From Laccaria trichodermophora (taxonomy: Eukaryota; Basidiomycota; Agaricomycetes; Agaricales; Hydnangiaceae): 64,000 nucleotides of DNA. Positions 11,523 through 22,210 of this stretch are shown here, piece by piece. The notes under the pieces were generated by a model. The model saw nothing but the letters and a program-made list of their open reading frames with translations, searched no databases and was not told where the DNA came from. Positions within the stretch are counted from its first letter, which is position 1; the number at the start of each line of letters is the position of its first letter. The stretch lies in contig JACTVC010000001.1 in NCBI GenBank assembly GCA_018417955.1, forward strand, positions 434,001 to 498,000, given 5' to 3'. The position numbers and the translations under genes were made by a program.

Positions 11523-13560
11523 ATGCCTTTCCCATCGTTGTCTCCAATGTTCTTGGTGCAGTTCCTTCTGCGCTGCTCAGTTCTGGCCGCTGTCTATGCG
11601 TATATTCCCGCCTCTCCCACCAACTCCAGTCAAGACGCAATTGCGGGAGGTCTTAATGTTACTGATATCTCTAATCTGTTTATGCAGTGGTACTCTAATG
11701 GGTTAGCTTTCTGTCGACGCCTATTCTCGGGCCTCCACTGACAGGCGTCGCAGCTCTTATGCAGAGCATGTCTCATACCAACTGGTAGGAAACGGAAGCC
11801 AGGGAATAAGCAAAGTAGGTCCCCACTTATCTAGTCCTAATCTCCCTCACCTCTGCCCAGGGCGCCTTGGTTCATTTTTCTGAAGACAATGTGAATGCTA
11901 GCACCCCTCCCAGTGAGTAGCTGAAATTGCTGACCAATCCCCTAATCTTCACTCATTTTTAATGGACAGGTTTGACTCCCTGGATTGCGATGGTGTCCTG
12001 TGATCACAATGCTACGACCGCGTCGATGGAGGAGGATGTCTTTACCCTCGCGCGTGACAAAGGCGCAGTTGCCGCTGCAAGTTCTACGTCCTCTGAAGTG
12101 TTTGCACGCTCAACGATCCACTTACATTTTTAAGCTTTTATATTCCTTATATTCTTTGGCCTGTGTCATCAATCCAGAATACGCGGATCCAGCGACTTTT
12201 GATCAGGTTTTCGACATATTTTCTACTCAAAGCTTGACGAGTGCTCACCTAATCGAGTACCAATTTGGTCAGCTGGCGCCTCAAAACACAAGCCTTTACG
12301 AGTACAATTCACAACAGTTAAACAGTTCTGCCACTGTTATCCAGAAATCAGTTGCTGTGGGTTACCCTGTCTCAGCTGGGTTCTTGTACGCCGTTCTTCA
12401 GGCATACAATGCTACTGGCAGTGTCACCAGCCCGGGAAATAATGGAGGCAATGTTGGTGTATCTAACAATTCAAATTCGAGCTCTCCAAATACTGCTCTG
12501 GCAATGTATGTCCTCTTTTCTTAGCCTCAACAGATGCCTTGCCAACAATTCACTGTCAGGATTATTCTATATGCTATCACGGGGTGTGTTTCCGCACTTT
12601 TTTGCCTCGTTATAATTTCTGGCGTAAGTGCCACGTTATTCTTATTCTCTATATCTATGACAAAATAGAAACCAGGCAATAAGAGCGATTCGTCATCCTG
12701 AGCGATATGGACCCCGAGCGCGTATTGCAGGAGAAGGAGGGCAAAGTCGCGCCAGGGGTTTGACGCGAGCTATTCTTGATACCTTTCCGATCATCAAGTT
12801 TGGAAGCAACCCTGGTAGCAATACCTCAAACAATATTACAACCACCCACTACAACAAAGACGCAGAAGCTCAGCACCCAGTTGATGACCAAGGGCAAGGG
12901 ATTGAGATGAACGGATGGGAAGGTGAAAGGGATGCTGCAAGCCATTCCACATTGTCGACACGTCAATTATCTGGACCTGCAGCGAGTTCTGAAAGCTTGC
13001 AAGCAGGCTTAGCGACGGAACCCTCCGGGAGCAAAGCGGCGGGACCCTCCACGATTCCGTCAGCGCCTACAGGATCAACGTCGACAGCACAGCACAATGC
13101 CGAGGGTCCCTCAAAGCCCGTTGTCCGAAATGACGTCGTTCCGGATTCAATTGGTCGAGAAACTTGCCCAATCTGTATTGTGGACTTTGAAGAAGGGGAT
13201 GACATCCGTTTGCTTCCTTGCGAAGGGAAACATTGTTTTCATCAGCAATGTGTAGACCCGTGGCTGCTGGAACTGTCTAGTTCATGTCCCATTTGTCGGC
13301 AAGGTGCGAGAATGGTTCCTTTTCCCGTCTGTCTCGTCTCATGTCTTCCCTCAGACTTTTTAGCCTTAGAAAATATGATTTCAGGGCGTTCAGAGGATGC
13401 CCATAATACCATGGAAAGCCCACGAGGGGGAGGTCAATCGGCGCCTGGAAACAGGTTCTCTAGGTACCTACGGTTTGCGAGGGGGCGAAGGAATCGTGGA
13501 GACGAACCTGATCCCACCGACCCTTACATGCCCACCGCCCCAGAAAGTTCTATGTATTGA
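11523..13560 (+). CDS. Membrane RING-H2 E3 ubiquitin ligase (PA-TM-RING type)
   Basis: The N-terminus is a hydrophobic signal peptide (FLVQFLLRCSVLAAVYA), followed by a luminal part with many NxS/T glycosylation sites, including LTPWIAMVSCDHN, which resembles a protease-associated fold. One transmembrane segment (about TALAMIILYAITGCVSALF, then CLVIISGAI) is followed by a basic RAIRHPERYGPRAR stretch. The cytosolic part is Ser/Thr-rich and ends in a C3H2C3 RING: CPICIVDFEEGDD, LLPCEGKHCFHQQCVDPWL and SCPICR. This arrangement is that of GRAIL/RNF13-like ligases of endosomes and vacuole/ER membranes. The RING should recruit a ubiquitin-loaded E2; substrates are unknown. The gene has several short introns in the luminal half. 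It converges on the Josephin gene, with 182 bp between the stop codons. Confidence 0.88.
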
Positions 13561-13742
13561 TTATTTTTTGCCAGTATATCGTCCCCTCGACTCCCCCTGC
13601 ATTGTACTTTATATATCTTTGGAGCATGGATAGTTTATGTACCACACTAGTTACCCTCGACTGCGTAATGTCATTTCAACTTGCTGTCTATTTGCGTCAA
13701 GCTGTAGGTGCGCCACAAGTCATCGCAAAAATCTGTACTGTA

Positions 13743-15551
13743 TTAAACTCCAAACTTGGCAAGCCTCTTCCTGCGTATCTCGTCTACACTGGGAGGCTCA
13801 GCGGTTTCAGGAACGGATGAATGTTGGTCGGCCGTACTATCCGATGAAACCGACTGGACATCTTCCACATCTTTGCTTGCCGCGGGAGTCTGATCCGCAG
13901 AAGGTAAAGACGCTGGGCGGCTGGGTGATAGATTGGGTTCGAGATGTTGCCACCCTGGTGGGACACTCTCAAGAGAAGCCCTCAAAGCAGCTTGCAGCTC
14001 TGCGTCGTCGTCGTCATAAACTCTGTTTCCACCAAAAATGTGTGAACTTGGCCCAGGTGCGTCCAACTCCCCGTTGCCCATGATATGATCTTCAGCATTG
14101 TCGCCGTCTCGACTTAGTTGATTTCTTTTGGTCAATTCCTCGCTTTCCTCAATAGCTCTCCTTAACTCAGTTTGTTCCTCTTCCTCCTGTCTGAGTCGTC
14201 TTTGACGTCTTTCTTCAAAACCAGCTATTTCCCCTGAGCTGAGAGCCGTGTCAGCCCACAGCTCTCTCTGTGCATACTCTTGCTCTTCCTTCATGCGTTG
14301 CAGTAATATCCGATTTCGTTCCATGCTAGCAGCTACGGGGTCAACATCTTCTTCATACACAGGAGCAGCTACTTGAGGAGTATGGAAACCTGAATCAGGA
14401 GAAGAACCGGAATGGGAGGGTGATCTGGATTCAGGTAACGGGATGGGGGCTCTTGCCAGGGGAGGAGGGTCGAATGATGCGTGATCGGCACTGTTAGTCA
14501 TGAGGGACGCCTGAAGGGCAGCCTGCAACTCGTAATCGTCGTCTTCGATATCTCCGAGATCAGTTGGGTGATGTGTTGAGGAGCCTCGGTCTACAGTGCG
14601 AGCAAACATTTGTGAATTTGAATTTGCACGGGGGGCAGACGTCGGTTCGGGGAGGGTGGGCGCGATCTCGTCCGCGTCTGTGCGAGGAAGGGCTAGTTGT
14701 GCAGTGGGATCAGCTTGAACCACAGCGAATACGGAGTATCCTGCCAACAGAAGCACAGTCTGGCGGTTGAGTAAAGGTTACTTTCGAAAAGACAGACCTT
14801 CAGCCTCTGCTTGTTGCAAGACCATACCGAGGTAAAGCCTTCCAACCCATTTTGGAGATAGTAGAAAAGAATTGAGGTTGAACCAGTGACCAACGCCCGG
14901 ATCGTGGTCTATGTTTGGGAGAGCAGGGCCGAAACGACGCAGGGTGAACCAATGCTGTTCGAGATTGAGGATAAATGCGAGTTGTGTGCTAGGCCATATT
15001 AGAGACAGTAATAAGATTGGAAAGTGGGCGACAAACTGTGGATGATCGTGATAGGGCCGCATTTCCTCACTACGCCATCTCACTAGGCTGAAAGCGCTGT
15101 AGGTAACGATGCTATGTTACTTTTAGAGGCTTACTTCAAACCCCACACTTTGAGGGCATTTTCTAATACTTGAACGGAGAAAAACCCTGATAAAAGGGCG
15201 AGAACATGAATGTGAGTGGAGATGGAAGGGTAAGTAAGTACCAGTGTCATCCATGTTGGTGCTTGTGGTACCAATGTTGTCATCATCGTAGGTCTCTTCC
15301 AGAGCATCAAGATGCAGTGCGATGGAAGAAAGATCTGGTGCGGTGAACTGGGGATAGTGCTGCTCGGTGAGGGGAAGCAGCAAAGGATAAGCGATCGCAC
15401 ATAATTTCCCTCTGCTGCAAAGTCAGCTAAAGCAAAGACGGAAAAAAACGATGGAAAACAAACGTAGAAGAGAGTTCAGCGCATGCTGCGCGCAAAGCAT
15501 TGAACCTTGTTGCTGTTTTTCGTGATATATCATTGAAGTAAGGCCCTCCAT
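13743..15551 (-). CDS. Josephin-domain deubiquitinase, ataxin-3 homolog with UIMs
   Basis: The start is MEGLTSMIYHEKQQQ at 15551. The Josephin catalytic triad is complete: Cys in GSMLCAQHALNSLL, His in NLEQHWFTLRRFG, and Asn in GHWFNLNSFL. Between them lie APDLSSIALHLDALEE and FFSVQVLENALKVWG. The C-terminal half has three ubiquitin-interacting motifs: DDYELQAALQASLM, EQTELRRAIEESEEL and DDAELQAALRASLES. It ends LAKFGV with TAA at 13743. Ataxin-3 proteins trim ubiquitin chains and work with p97/Cdc48 in protein quality control. Exon 1 is 15464-15551 and exon 2 is a micro-exon of only 11 nt (15401-15411), flanked by introns of 52 and 53 nt; the splice restores LLQGNYFTAP exactly as the family expects. 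There is no long polyglutamine run. It is head-to-head with ATG27, 95 bp apart. Confidence 0.95.
15401..15411 (-). other. 11-nt micro-exon of the Josephin gene
   Basis: The 11 bases encode the end of Q, then G-N-Y, in the conserved Josephin segment. On the minus strand the exon is preceded by ...GCAG-CAG and followed by GTGCGA. Exon 1 ends in CTTCTAC before GTTTGT at 15463. Only inclusion of these 11 bases keeps the frame into FTAPDLSSIA. Confidence 0.8.
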
Positions 15552-15646
15552 GACTGCGAGGGACAAGGAGCGTGGTGACGTAAGCCAAGTACTGAGTCGG
15601 TCATTTAAATAGTTAACTAGAGTTAACTCCCTATCTACAGACTCCC

Positions 15647-16724
15647 ATGATCATTCGTCCAAGGGCTTTTCCTTTTTTCATTCTTACTCTTGCTTCTATT
15701 ATACTCGCAAATGCGGACGACACAACCCCCTTTGACTGCCATGTCACCGTCGGCGGCCTCACCTTTGACTTGACAAGTTTGGATAGAGAATACTTTGCAA
15801 GCCGGACACGCAATACTCCACCAACCACAATGGTTGACAGCTTATCCTTCAACATTTGCAATGACTTGAAACCACAATCTGGCGTTGCGGAACAAGACCA
15901 GGTGTGCCTTTTATTTGAACACCAATTACTGAACTGAATATGATAGTCAGTGTCCAACTGGCACAAGAGCATGTCTTACCAAAACGAACAAGAAAGATAG
16001 CAAAACAGATCGGATCGTCGCTGTGATTCCATTGGCTCAAACAAAAATCCTTGATCCAAAATATTCATCCAGTGCATCTCGTGAATATTAGCCATCACGG
16101 AGGCGTTTCCAACAACTTACTGAATGAATTCTCTCGCAGCCACGAAATACCTTTCAATATTGCTCAAAGGCCCTACATATACGCTTCTACCGCAGTCATT
16201 GAATCTGACGCTGTTTTGCGATTCGGAGGGCATTTCAGAACCAAAGTTTGTCGGCTACGATGGTTCACAGCTTGACTTGGAATGGAGTGCTCCGGCTGGA
16301 TGCGCAGTGGTCGAGGGTGACAAGTCACCACCCAGCGGTGGTGGCAACAATGACGAAGACGGTTCTAAGGATGGGGAAGAGAAGGATGTCGGCAGCGGAG
16401 TTGGGTGGTTTTTCCTCGCGTGAGTGATTATATTTAGACGTCGTACGAGCTGAGACGAAACTTTCGCCCGCCAGATTACTTCTAGCTTTCATGGCGTACT
16501 TTGGACTTGGGGCATACTATAATTATTCAACCTATGGCGCGAGAGGTGCAGACCTGATACCGTAAGCTCCGACACTTTCACGTTGCCGTGAAACTAATGT
16601 TAGTGACAGACACCGCGATTTCTGGAAGGAGGTTCCCTACATGCTTGCCGATGTGGTATCTCACTTGTGCTCATCGGTCCGGCCTCGGAGAACGGCTAGT
16701 CGCGGTGGTTACATATCTGTGTAA
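15647..16724 (+). CDS. ATG27: Atg27-type mannose-6-phosphate-receptor-like membrane protein
   Basis: The N-terminus MIIRPRAFPFFILTLASIIL is a signal peptide with likely cleavage near ANADD. The luminal domain starts FDCHVTVGGLTFDLTSL, typical of the Atg27 and mannose-6-phosphate-receptor homology fold, with paired cysteines (FDC, FNIC, CPTGTRAC, LFCDSEG, AGCAV). A linker rich in Gly, Asp and Glu leads to a single transmembrane helix (VGWFFLALLLAFMAYFGLGA). The cytosolic tail contains NYSTYGARGADLIPHRDFW and ends in RGGYISV with TAA at 16722-16724; YISV resembles a YxxPhi sorting signal. In yeast, Atg27 cycles among Golgi, endosome and vacuole and helps retrieve Atg9. The gene has several short introns. 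Identity rests on domain order and the conserved HRDFW-type tail. Confidence 0.85.
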
Positions 16725-17267
16725 CTGTGAACCCGCCTGTATTTGTTCGCAAGAAACTATAATACTTGGATAACACAAGGGCGAATATCATTAAGAGCCT
16801 CAAGCCTCACTGTACGTATATACTCGAGTATGCTTGTCCTCACACCCCAGCAATCTTGTCCCTCCACCATGTTTTGCCACCCTGGACTGATTTATTGTAT
16901 TCCTCGAAGTCCTTTAATTAGCACTGCTGTCAATGATTGCGCAGCATCAGCCACTGAGCCGTCATACTGAGCGATCTCAAGCCTGAGCAAAAGCGGCAAC
17001 CCTGCCTTGACTCTGCCTACTGCATTTATAAAAGCAATATCATGATCCTCACAAGTCAGCGCTAGTGAGCTGAGAGAATGCTGTTGTATCAATGTAAGTA
17101 TGTGATTTGATCGGACGTTATTAGGTGTTTCTGTTCACACGTTCCTTGTTCCTCGGTGCCGCCAGGGTACTACTTACTATGTATAAAGACCTTCAAGAAC
17201 AGAATCAACCGTGTTTAGTCCTGGCGGAAAAAGAACCAAAGAAACTCCACTATCACCCTCTGGAGAA
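16725..17267. other. Intergenic, no supported gene
   Basis: About 540 bp between ATG27 and the next plus-strand gene. Only short frames without motifs are present. It probably contains the ATG27 terminator region and the promoter of the RNase H1 N-terminal-domain gene. Confidence 0.5.
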
Positions 17268-18387
17268 ATGGCGAAGAGAAAATGGTATGTAGTTATTGTT
17301 GGAAAGGAGATTGGAGTCTTCACGAGTTGGTGGGGGACGCTTTGACATTCGTCTCATCCGTTCGTCGCTTATATCTTTCCTTTTGTATAGGCTCGAGGTT
17401 GGACCCCTTGTAAAAGGAGTTCACGGCGCCTTGCATCAAAGTTTCCCGACAGAGGAGGAAGCTAGACTTGTGTTCGAACAGGCGAGGGCCAAGGGGAACA
17501 CCAAGATAGTTGGCGAAGGACTGCCACAGTTCTCTCGGGTTCAAGTTGAGCCCCAGCCCCTCAGGGACTCTGCAGTACATCCCACCGCTTCCCCTCTCTT
17601 TCGTGCTAACACAGAACCATCTTCTTCGGCGAGCAAATCAAGTACGCCAACCACTTCACTGGCTTCAAGCCTCAGCCACGCGCCGTTCGAAGTAACATCC
17701 GACTGGCCATTTGTGGCGACCCATCATGTTCGACAAGCCTCTGCGACGGTGCAACCCGCCAGTAATAGAACCTGTGCGACGGTGCAACCCGTCAGTAATA
17801 GAATTTCTGCGACGGTGCCCCAACCCGCCAGTAACAGAACTTCTGCGACGGTGCCCCAACCCGTTAGTAATAGCACCTCTTCTTCTGCGTACGATCGTCA
17901 ACCTCGCGTCAGCGTCAAAGCCCCTCCTTGGCTGTTGACTTATCCTACCGCTCATGATTTCCCTTCTGTGGAAAATTTGGTGCTCTCGCCGCTCAACAGG
18001 GCTGACATACCACTGAGCCCTCTACCCCTAGGGACTCCGAAGACGCCCCCTCACCGCTCTTCGTCCGTTGGTGGGCAGACTCCTCACATTTTTTCGGACG
18101 CTTCACGTAAACCACAACAAAAATCATCAACAACCTCTCCTCGACAAGTTGTAGCTCCTTCAACCCCACAAAGGTCTTACACAACCCCGAGTCTTGGAAG
18201 CGATATACAGGGGCAGGTGCTTCCAAGCAGCGATCGGCATGCGTCGCAAACGAGTACACCTCAGAGTCGAAGTCGTGTCCACCCTAATCATGATGTCTAC
18301 GCCCATGGGTTCAAGCTGGAGCTGGACCCTCGATCTCCCGTGGTAGGGACCACTTGGAAGCCTAGGGTCCCCGCGACCGTGAAGTAA
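17268..18387 (+). CDS. RNase H1 N-terminal (viroplasmin-like) domain protein with repeat-bearing tail
   Basis: Exon 1 starts at 17268 with MAKRKWYVVIVGKEIGVFTSW. A roughly 60-nt intron then joins to LEVGPLVKGVHGALHQSF and PTEEEARLVFEQARAKG. This is the small N-terminal domain of eukaryotic RNase H1, also called caulimovirus viroplasmin-like, which binds RNA/DNA hybrids or dsRNA. No RNase H catalytic domain follows. Instead about 290 residues are Ser/Thr/Pro-rich and disordered, with a 4-unit tandem repeat of ATV(P)QP-SN at 17743-17880. The frame ends at TAA 18385-18387, but a good GTAAGC donor overlaps the stop. If spliced to the CTTAG acceptor at about 18433, the protein would gain about 25 residues and end near 18506. 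The function is unknown; binding to nucleic acid is inferred from the domain only. Confidence 0.75.
17743..17880 (+). repeat. In-frame tandem repeat, four units of 33-36 bp
   Basis: Units start at 17743, 17776, 17809 and 17845 with lengths 33, 33, 36 and 36 bp. All begin GCGACGGTGC. Translated, they read ATVQPASNRTC, ATVQPVSNRIS, ATVPQPASNRTS and ATVPQPVSNSTS. Lengths in multiples of three keep the frame, so this is a coding minisatellite that could vary in copy number. Confidence 0.9.
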
Positions 18388-18702
18388 GCCTACCCGTCTT
18401 TCTGAGAGCTCATCTGACGTCGGATATACTTAGTTCTTTATCATTTAAAAGACCTTCGAGTCCAGAGGTTAGGGCTCTTAGTAGCTCAATGGTCGCCCAA
18501 CAATAATGGGAACGACTATATGTTGTTGAAGCGCAATCGTACCAACCCTATACTTTTATGTGACTGCTGTATGCTCCCATATCAATCCTATATAACGCGT
18601 AACGTGCGCGTGACACGTTGCTTGAACCAGCGCTTGAACGTTGAAATATTGATGTTCTTGACTTCTGATCCGTTGTCCCAGACTGTACGACAATATTGTT
18701 AG

Positions 18703-19699
18703 ATGAACTCTTCTGAATTCTCGGATATTCCACTCTCAGCCAGCGATTCGCGATTGTTATCTCTTTCGCCAGTGTTGGCTTCGGATTCTTCCTTGCCAGA
18801 GATAAATGATCTCTCTCTCTCAGAGCTATCGCTGAATCATTACGCTGGTCCGTTGGGGGTCAACAGTCTGCCAGCACAAGACGACTTTGCTTCTACGACG
18901 TCAGAGCACGATGACGATTGCGATGCTGACGACGCCGAGAAGACGAAACGAAATGAAACGAAATTACGCGAGGAAAAATTGCAAAGCGATCTTTTCATTC
19001 TGAAGAAGCTCAACGCCTCGTTTGCGATGTTTCACGAAGCCCTTGACGCAGCTGGCTCCGCTAATCAGGTGCGCTTAACTGTCGCTTTGAAGTAAAACAT
19101 TGACAAAGCATATTCAGCGAGTAGCAATTCAATTAGAGCAGACTGACGCATTGCTGAATAGATATCTTTCGATGCTGTCGAAGTCGGAAGAATTTTCGCG
19201 ATTGATTTTCGACGAAGAGTGGGAGGGCGCTCAAGCTGTAAGCACTCGTCACCGAGCGAGCAACCCGCTGATACCTCTAACAGGACGAGGAAATATTAGA
19301 AAGAGAGAAGGTTGAGGCAAAACGTCGAGAAGCCGAAGAGCGTTCCCTTGCTGCCCAACGAGAGGCAGAGCGTCGAAAAACGGAGGAGCGAGAACGGTTG
19401 GAACGAGAAAAAGAGCTGGCAGAACGGGAAAGGAAAGAACAGGCAACAATAAGACGCGGCGTAGTGAGAGGCGTGCGCGGAACACGGGCATCTATGCGTG
19501 GTACAAGAGGAACGGGCATGCGCCAAGGTTCGCCTTCTCGGACTCTCACTGCGGGGGGGTCAGCTAAGACATCATTCAATCAGCGGAACCAACTTCAACT
19601 CGAACGCTACAGTATGGCGTTAATCCCGCGAGCGCCAATCCTTCCCGGAGGGGTACCCCACCTACCATTGGGCGGGGGATTCCTCCTAGACGGATCTAA
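18703..19699 (+). CDS. DUO1: DASH/Dam1 complex subunit Duo1
   Basis: Exons starting at 18703 give an acidic Ser-rich N-terminus, then the Duo1 core LREEKLQSDLFILKKLNASF, AMFHEALDAAGSANQ, RVAIQLEQTDALLNRYLSML and SEEFSRLIFDEEWEGAQA. Introns after SANQ (GTGCGC) and after AQA (GTAAGC) keep frame. A highly charged coiled coil (EREKVEAKRREAEERS onwards) follows, then Arg/Gly-rich RRGVVRGVRGTRASMRGTRG. A 56-nt intron with a GCTAAGAC branch-like site, running from just after ATGCGCCAAG to ATCAG, best explains the last exon EPTSTRTLQYGVNPAS to GRGIPPRRI, stop 19697-19699. Without it the frame continues to about 19762. Duo1 is part of the ring that couples kinetochores to spindle microtubules in fungi. 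Confidence 0.85.
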
Positions 19700-20201
19700 T
19701 TGCGTTGACTCCGCCACTCGCACTCGTAAAATTCAAACATCCTCTTCAAGACTCGATCACTGAAGCTGGCAATCAGTGGAAAAGTCGGAATCCTCGGTGA
19801 TACGGATGATGGGTCGCAAAAATCTCAGCAGACTCAATCCTGAATTTCTCGTCGAAACCTCCATTGGATGTTTGTATGCAATTGGAACATGGTGAGATGC
19901 GCGGTATTCAACTAATACTTGTTACTTTGGCAATGAGGTCCTAAATGGCTACAAAGATATCCATTAGAAACCCGTCAACGGAGAGCATTCTCAACAAGAA
20001 TATGCTCTATAGGGTATACCTTGAAAGCAGTGTTGAGACCCTTGGTTCACCAACATCATATGTAGCTACTTTTTTCATAACACAAAACTTAGATTCTCGA
20101 TGTCGAGCTCACTTTCGGCCAGCCGCTCATATCAACACCCACAGGAACTAACGAAATTTCATCAGCAGCACCGTCAACTACAGTGTTCTAGTGCTAGCCT
20201 C
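19700..20201. other. Intergenic between convergent DUO1 and SRPK genes
   Basis: About 500 bp with no confident gene. The plus strand at about 20094-20195 can be read as ILDVELTFGQPLISTPTGT and so on to a TAG, but upstream frames are closed and no splice model links it to a start. It most likely holds the two 3' UTRs. Confidence 0.4.
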
Positions 20202-21878
20202 TCACACATCCTTGAGCCACTCGTCATCCAAGAGCTCCAAGGCTGTAGGTCGTATGCGAGGATCGATGGTCAAACACTTTCGAATGAAGATAGCAGCAGG
20301 CGCGATTTCCTTCTCATCCATGACCTTATATGCACGGAGACATATTTCTATTGTTTGAGGGAACAGATTATGCACGCGAAGCAGCAAACCTTTATAAAGA
20401 AATTAAGATCCGCTACCTGATAGGTCAAGATGTGATATCTTACCTTGTTCGTCAAAGAAATCCGGCCGACGTTGGCAAGCCTGTAAAAAGCTAGAGGGAA
20501 AAGGACCAATATGTTCAAGGATCCGCTGGAGGTGAACTTCCTCCAAACTCATGAAGGAGGAATCCCATAGTTTAAAAAGAGCTACACCAGTTAGGTACTC
20601 GAATACCTAGATGGCCATCTTTAAGTCGATCTGTATGGAAAGACGATCTATATCCTACCAGGCACCCCAATGACCATACATCGACGGGCGTAGACCACGG
20701 ATGGCCAAGGATAACTTCTGGTGCGCGGAGGAGAGTAGGTTGAACCTGCTTTAGTATGTGTTCCTGGGCGGGTGTTGCTATAGACGGCTGAGCGGATAAG
20801 AAACCATCGTTCCCACGTGAGATTGCTTACCGTGACCGTAATCGATCAAACAAACATTGAGGTTGCGTGCATCTTCTCGAAGACCAAAATTAGGGAGGGG
20901 CTGCGATTTGACCGTGATAATAGGACTAGGAGATAAATCGGGCTCAATACGAGGCTCATATGTGGCGGAGGGCGTTTCTTCAAGGAAACGAGTTACAGCC
21001 GCATCTTCGTGGTCAATATAAATGAGAGTGTTATCGGGTTTCAGATCTGAAGATCAGTCGTTAGCTACGTTCCGCCAGGAGAACTGAAAAATATACCTGT
21101 GTGCACGAGGTTGCACTGGCTGTGAAGGTAGTCCAAAGCGAGAAGTGTTTGTTTGATGATGCGTTTAGTGACAGCAACACAGATGACACCCTGACCGTTG
21201 GGCTGCGACCTTCGGAGGCTGTTGACGTTTGCCCCAAGAACGTTGGTGACGAGACAAATGTGAGGACCATGGTAGCTTGTATCGTAGGTCGCATCGTATA
21301 GATGAAGGCAGTGTCTGTAGCCCGGGTGATTAGGATTAGCAGATTTGATGGTTCTAAGAGAGTTCGCCTCGACCAGCAGTCCATCCAGCACGCCGACCGT
21401 GGCGTTGACGGTAAGAACCTTGACAGCGACGTAATTCGCAGGGTATGCATTTCTAACATCACTAATTTCATGGACAGATAGGTGCCCAAAGATGTACATA
21501 CCCGAGTGTGCGCGCGAGCCAGACGCTGGAATAACCGGCCCATCCGAGTTTCCTCACAATCTCAAGCTTGCCCTCCCCCAGCTTCTGTCCTAAGGCAATA
21601 GGGTAGTACCCAAAGCCTTGCTCAGGTGAAAGCATGTGTGGCTCTTCGTCACAAACAAATTCTTCGCCATCTTCTTTGTCGTTGATCCGCACACTGGTGC
21701 AAGACTCGTCGAAAGGTCGTTTAACATTGGGAGCCAGAGAGGTAGACATGAAAGTAAAGTGAGGAGCACAAAACTGCGACAGAGGTGACGGGACAAGCTT
21801 GGAATGTGGAGACTTCCGTAGAGCGGTGCGAAGGGAGGTAGTTACAACAAACATATTATTGTGGGATTGGAAGTTCAC
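20202..21878 (-). CDS. SRPK-type serine/threonine protein kinase
   Basis: The gene runs on the minus strand to a stop at 20202. The N-lobe reads IVRKLGWAGYSSVWLAR, a glycine loop of the SRPK style, and AVKVLTVNAT holds the ATP-binding lysine. Further on are LALDYLHSQCNLVHT joined by splicing to DLKPDN (catalytic HTDLKPDN) and VCLIDYGH in place of DFG. The C-lobe has LLRAPEVILGHPWSTPVDVWSLG and ends FIRKCLTIDPRIRPTALELLDDEWLKDV. The start is uncertain: 21878 (MNFQSHNN) or the internal ATG at 21749 (MSTSLAPN). SRPKs phosphorylate Arg/Ser-rich splicing proteins, but Agaricomycetes carry large, poorly studied expansions, so the substrate is unclear. At least five short introns are present. The catalytic residues seem intact despite the DYG variant. 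Confidence 0.82.
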
Positions 21879-22210
21879 AAATCACCAAGTACAATCTATT
21901 AGCGCTTTGCGTCAGCTTGCACAGATAACGATACACAAAGTTCCATGTCGCCAACTGAACTTCCTTACCCGATCCCGTCATCGACATCTCACTGGTCAAT
22001 TTGTTGCCCAAGAGGTAGCAAACAATGATTGAAGTTGTGATATTACACGAGGAGTCATAGTCAGCTGGTAAAAGTTGACCACTGCGAGCCCCAATCTGCG
22101 GATGGTAGGCTTGTTTTCTCCTGTCGACAATCGCCCTCACTTATGATTGATAAGTATGTTAGCCTCTAATACCACCGCCACCACTGCGTCCGCCGCCTTC
22201 TCCTCCACCG
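21879..22210. other. Intergenic between SRPK kinase and HNH-type relic
   Basis: About 330 bp with no recognisable gene. The minus frame 21856-22140 has no family motif. It probably includes the kinase promoter. Confidence 0.4.

Noticed and set aside
13637..14083. 148-residue plus-strand frame
   Set aside because: It is antisense to the UIM region of the Josephin gene and has no motif.
19560..19762. DUO1 C-terminus reading to 19762 without the last intron
   Set aside because: A 56-nt intron with a branch-like site gives a more typical Arg/Gly/Pro-rich end, so I preferred the stop at 19699.
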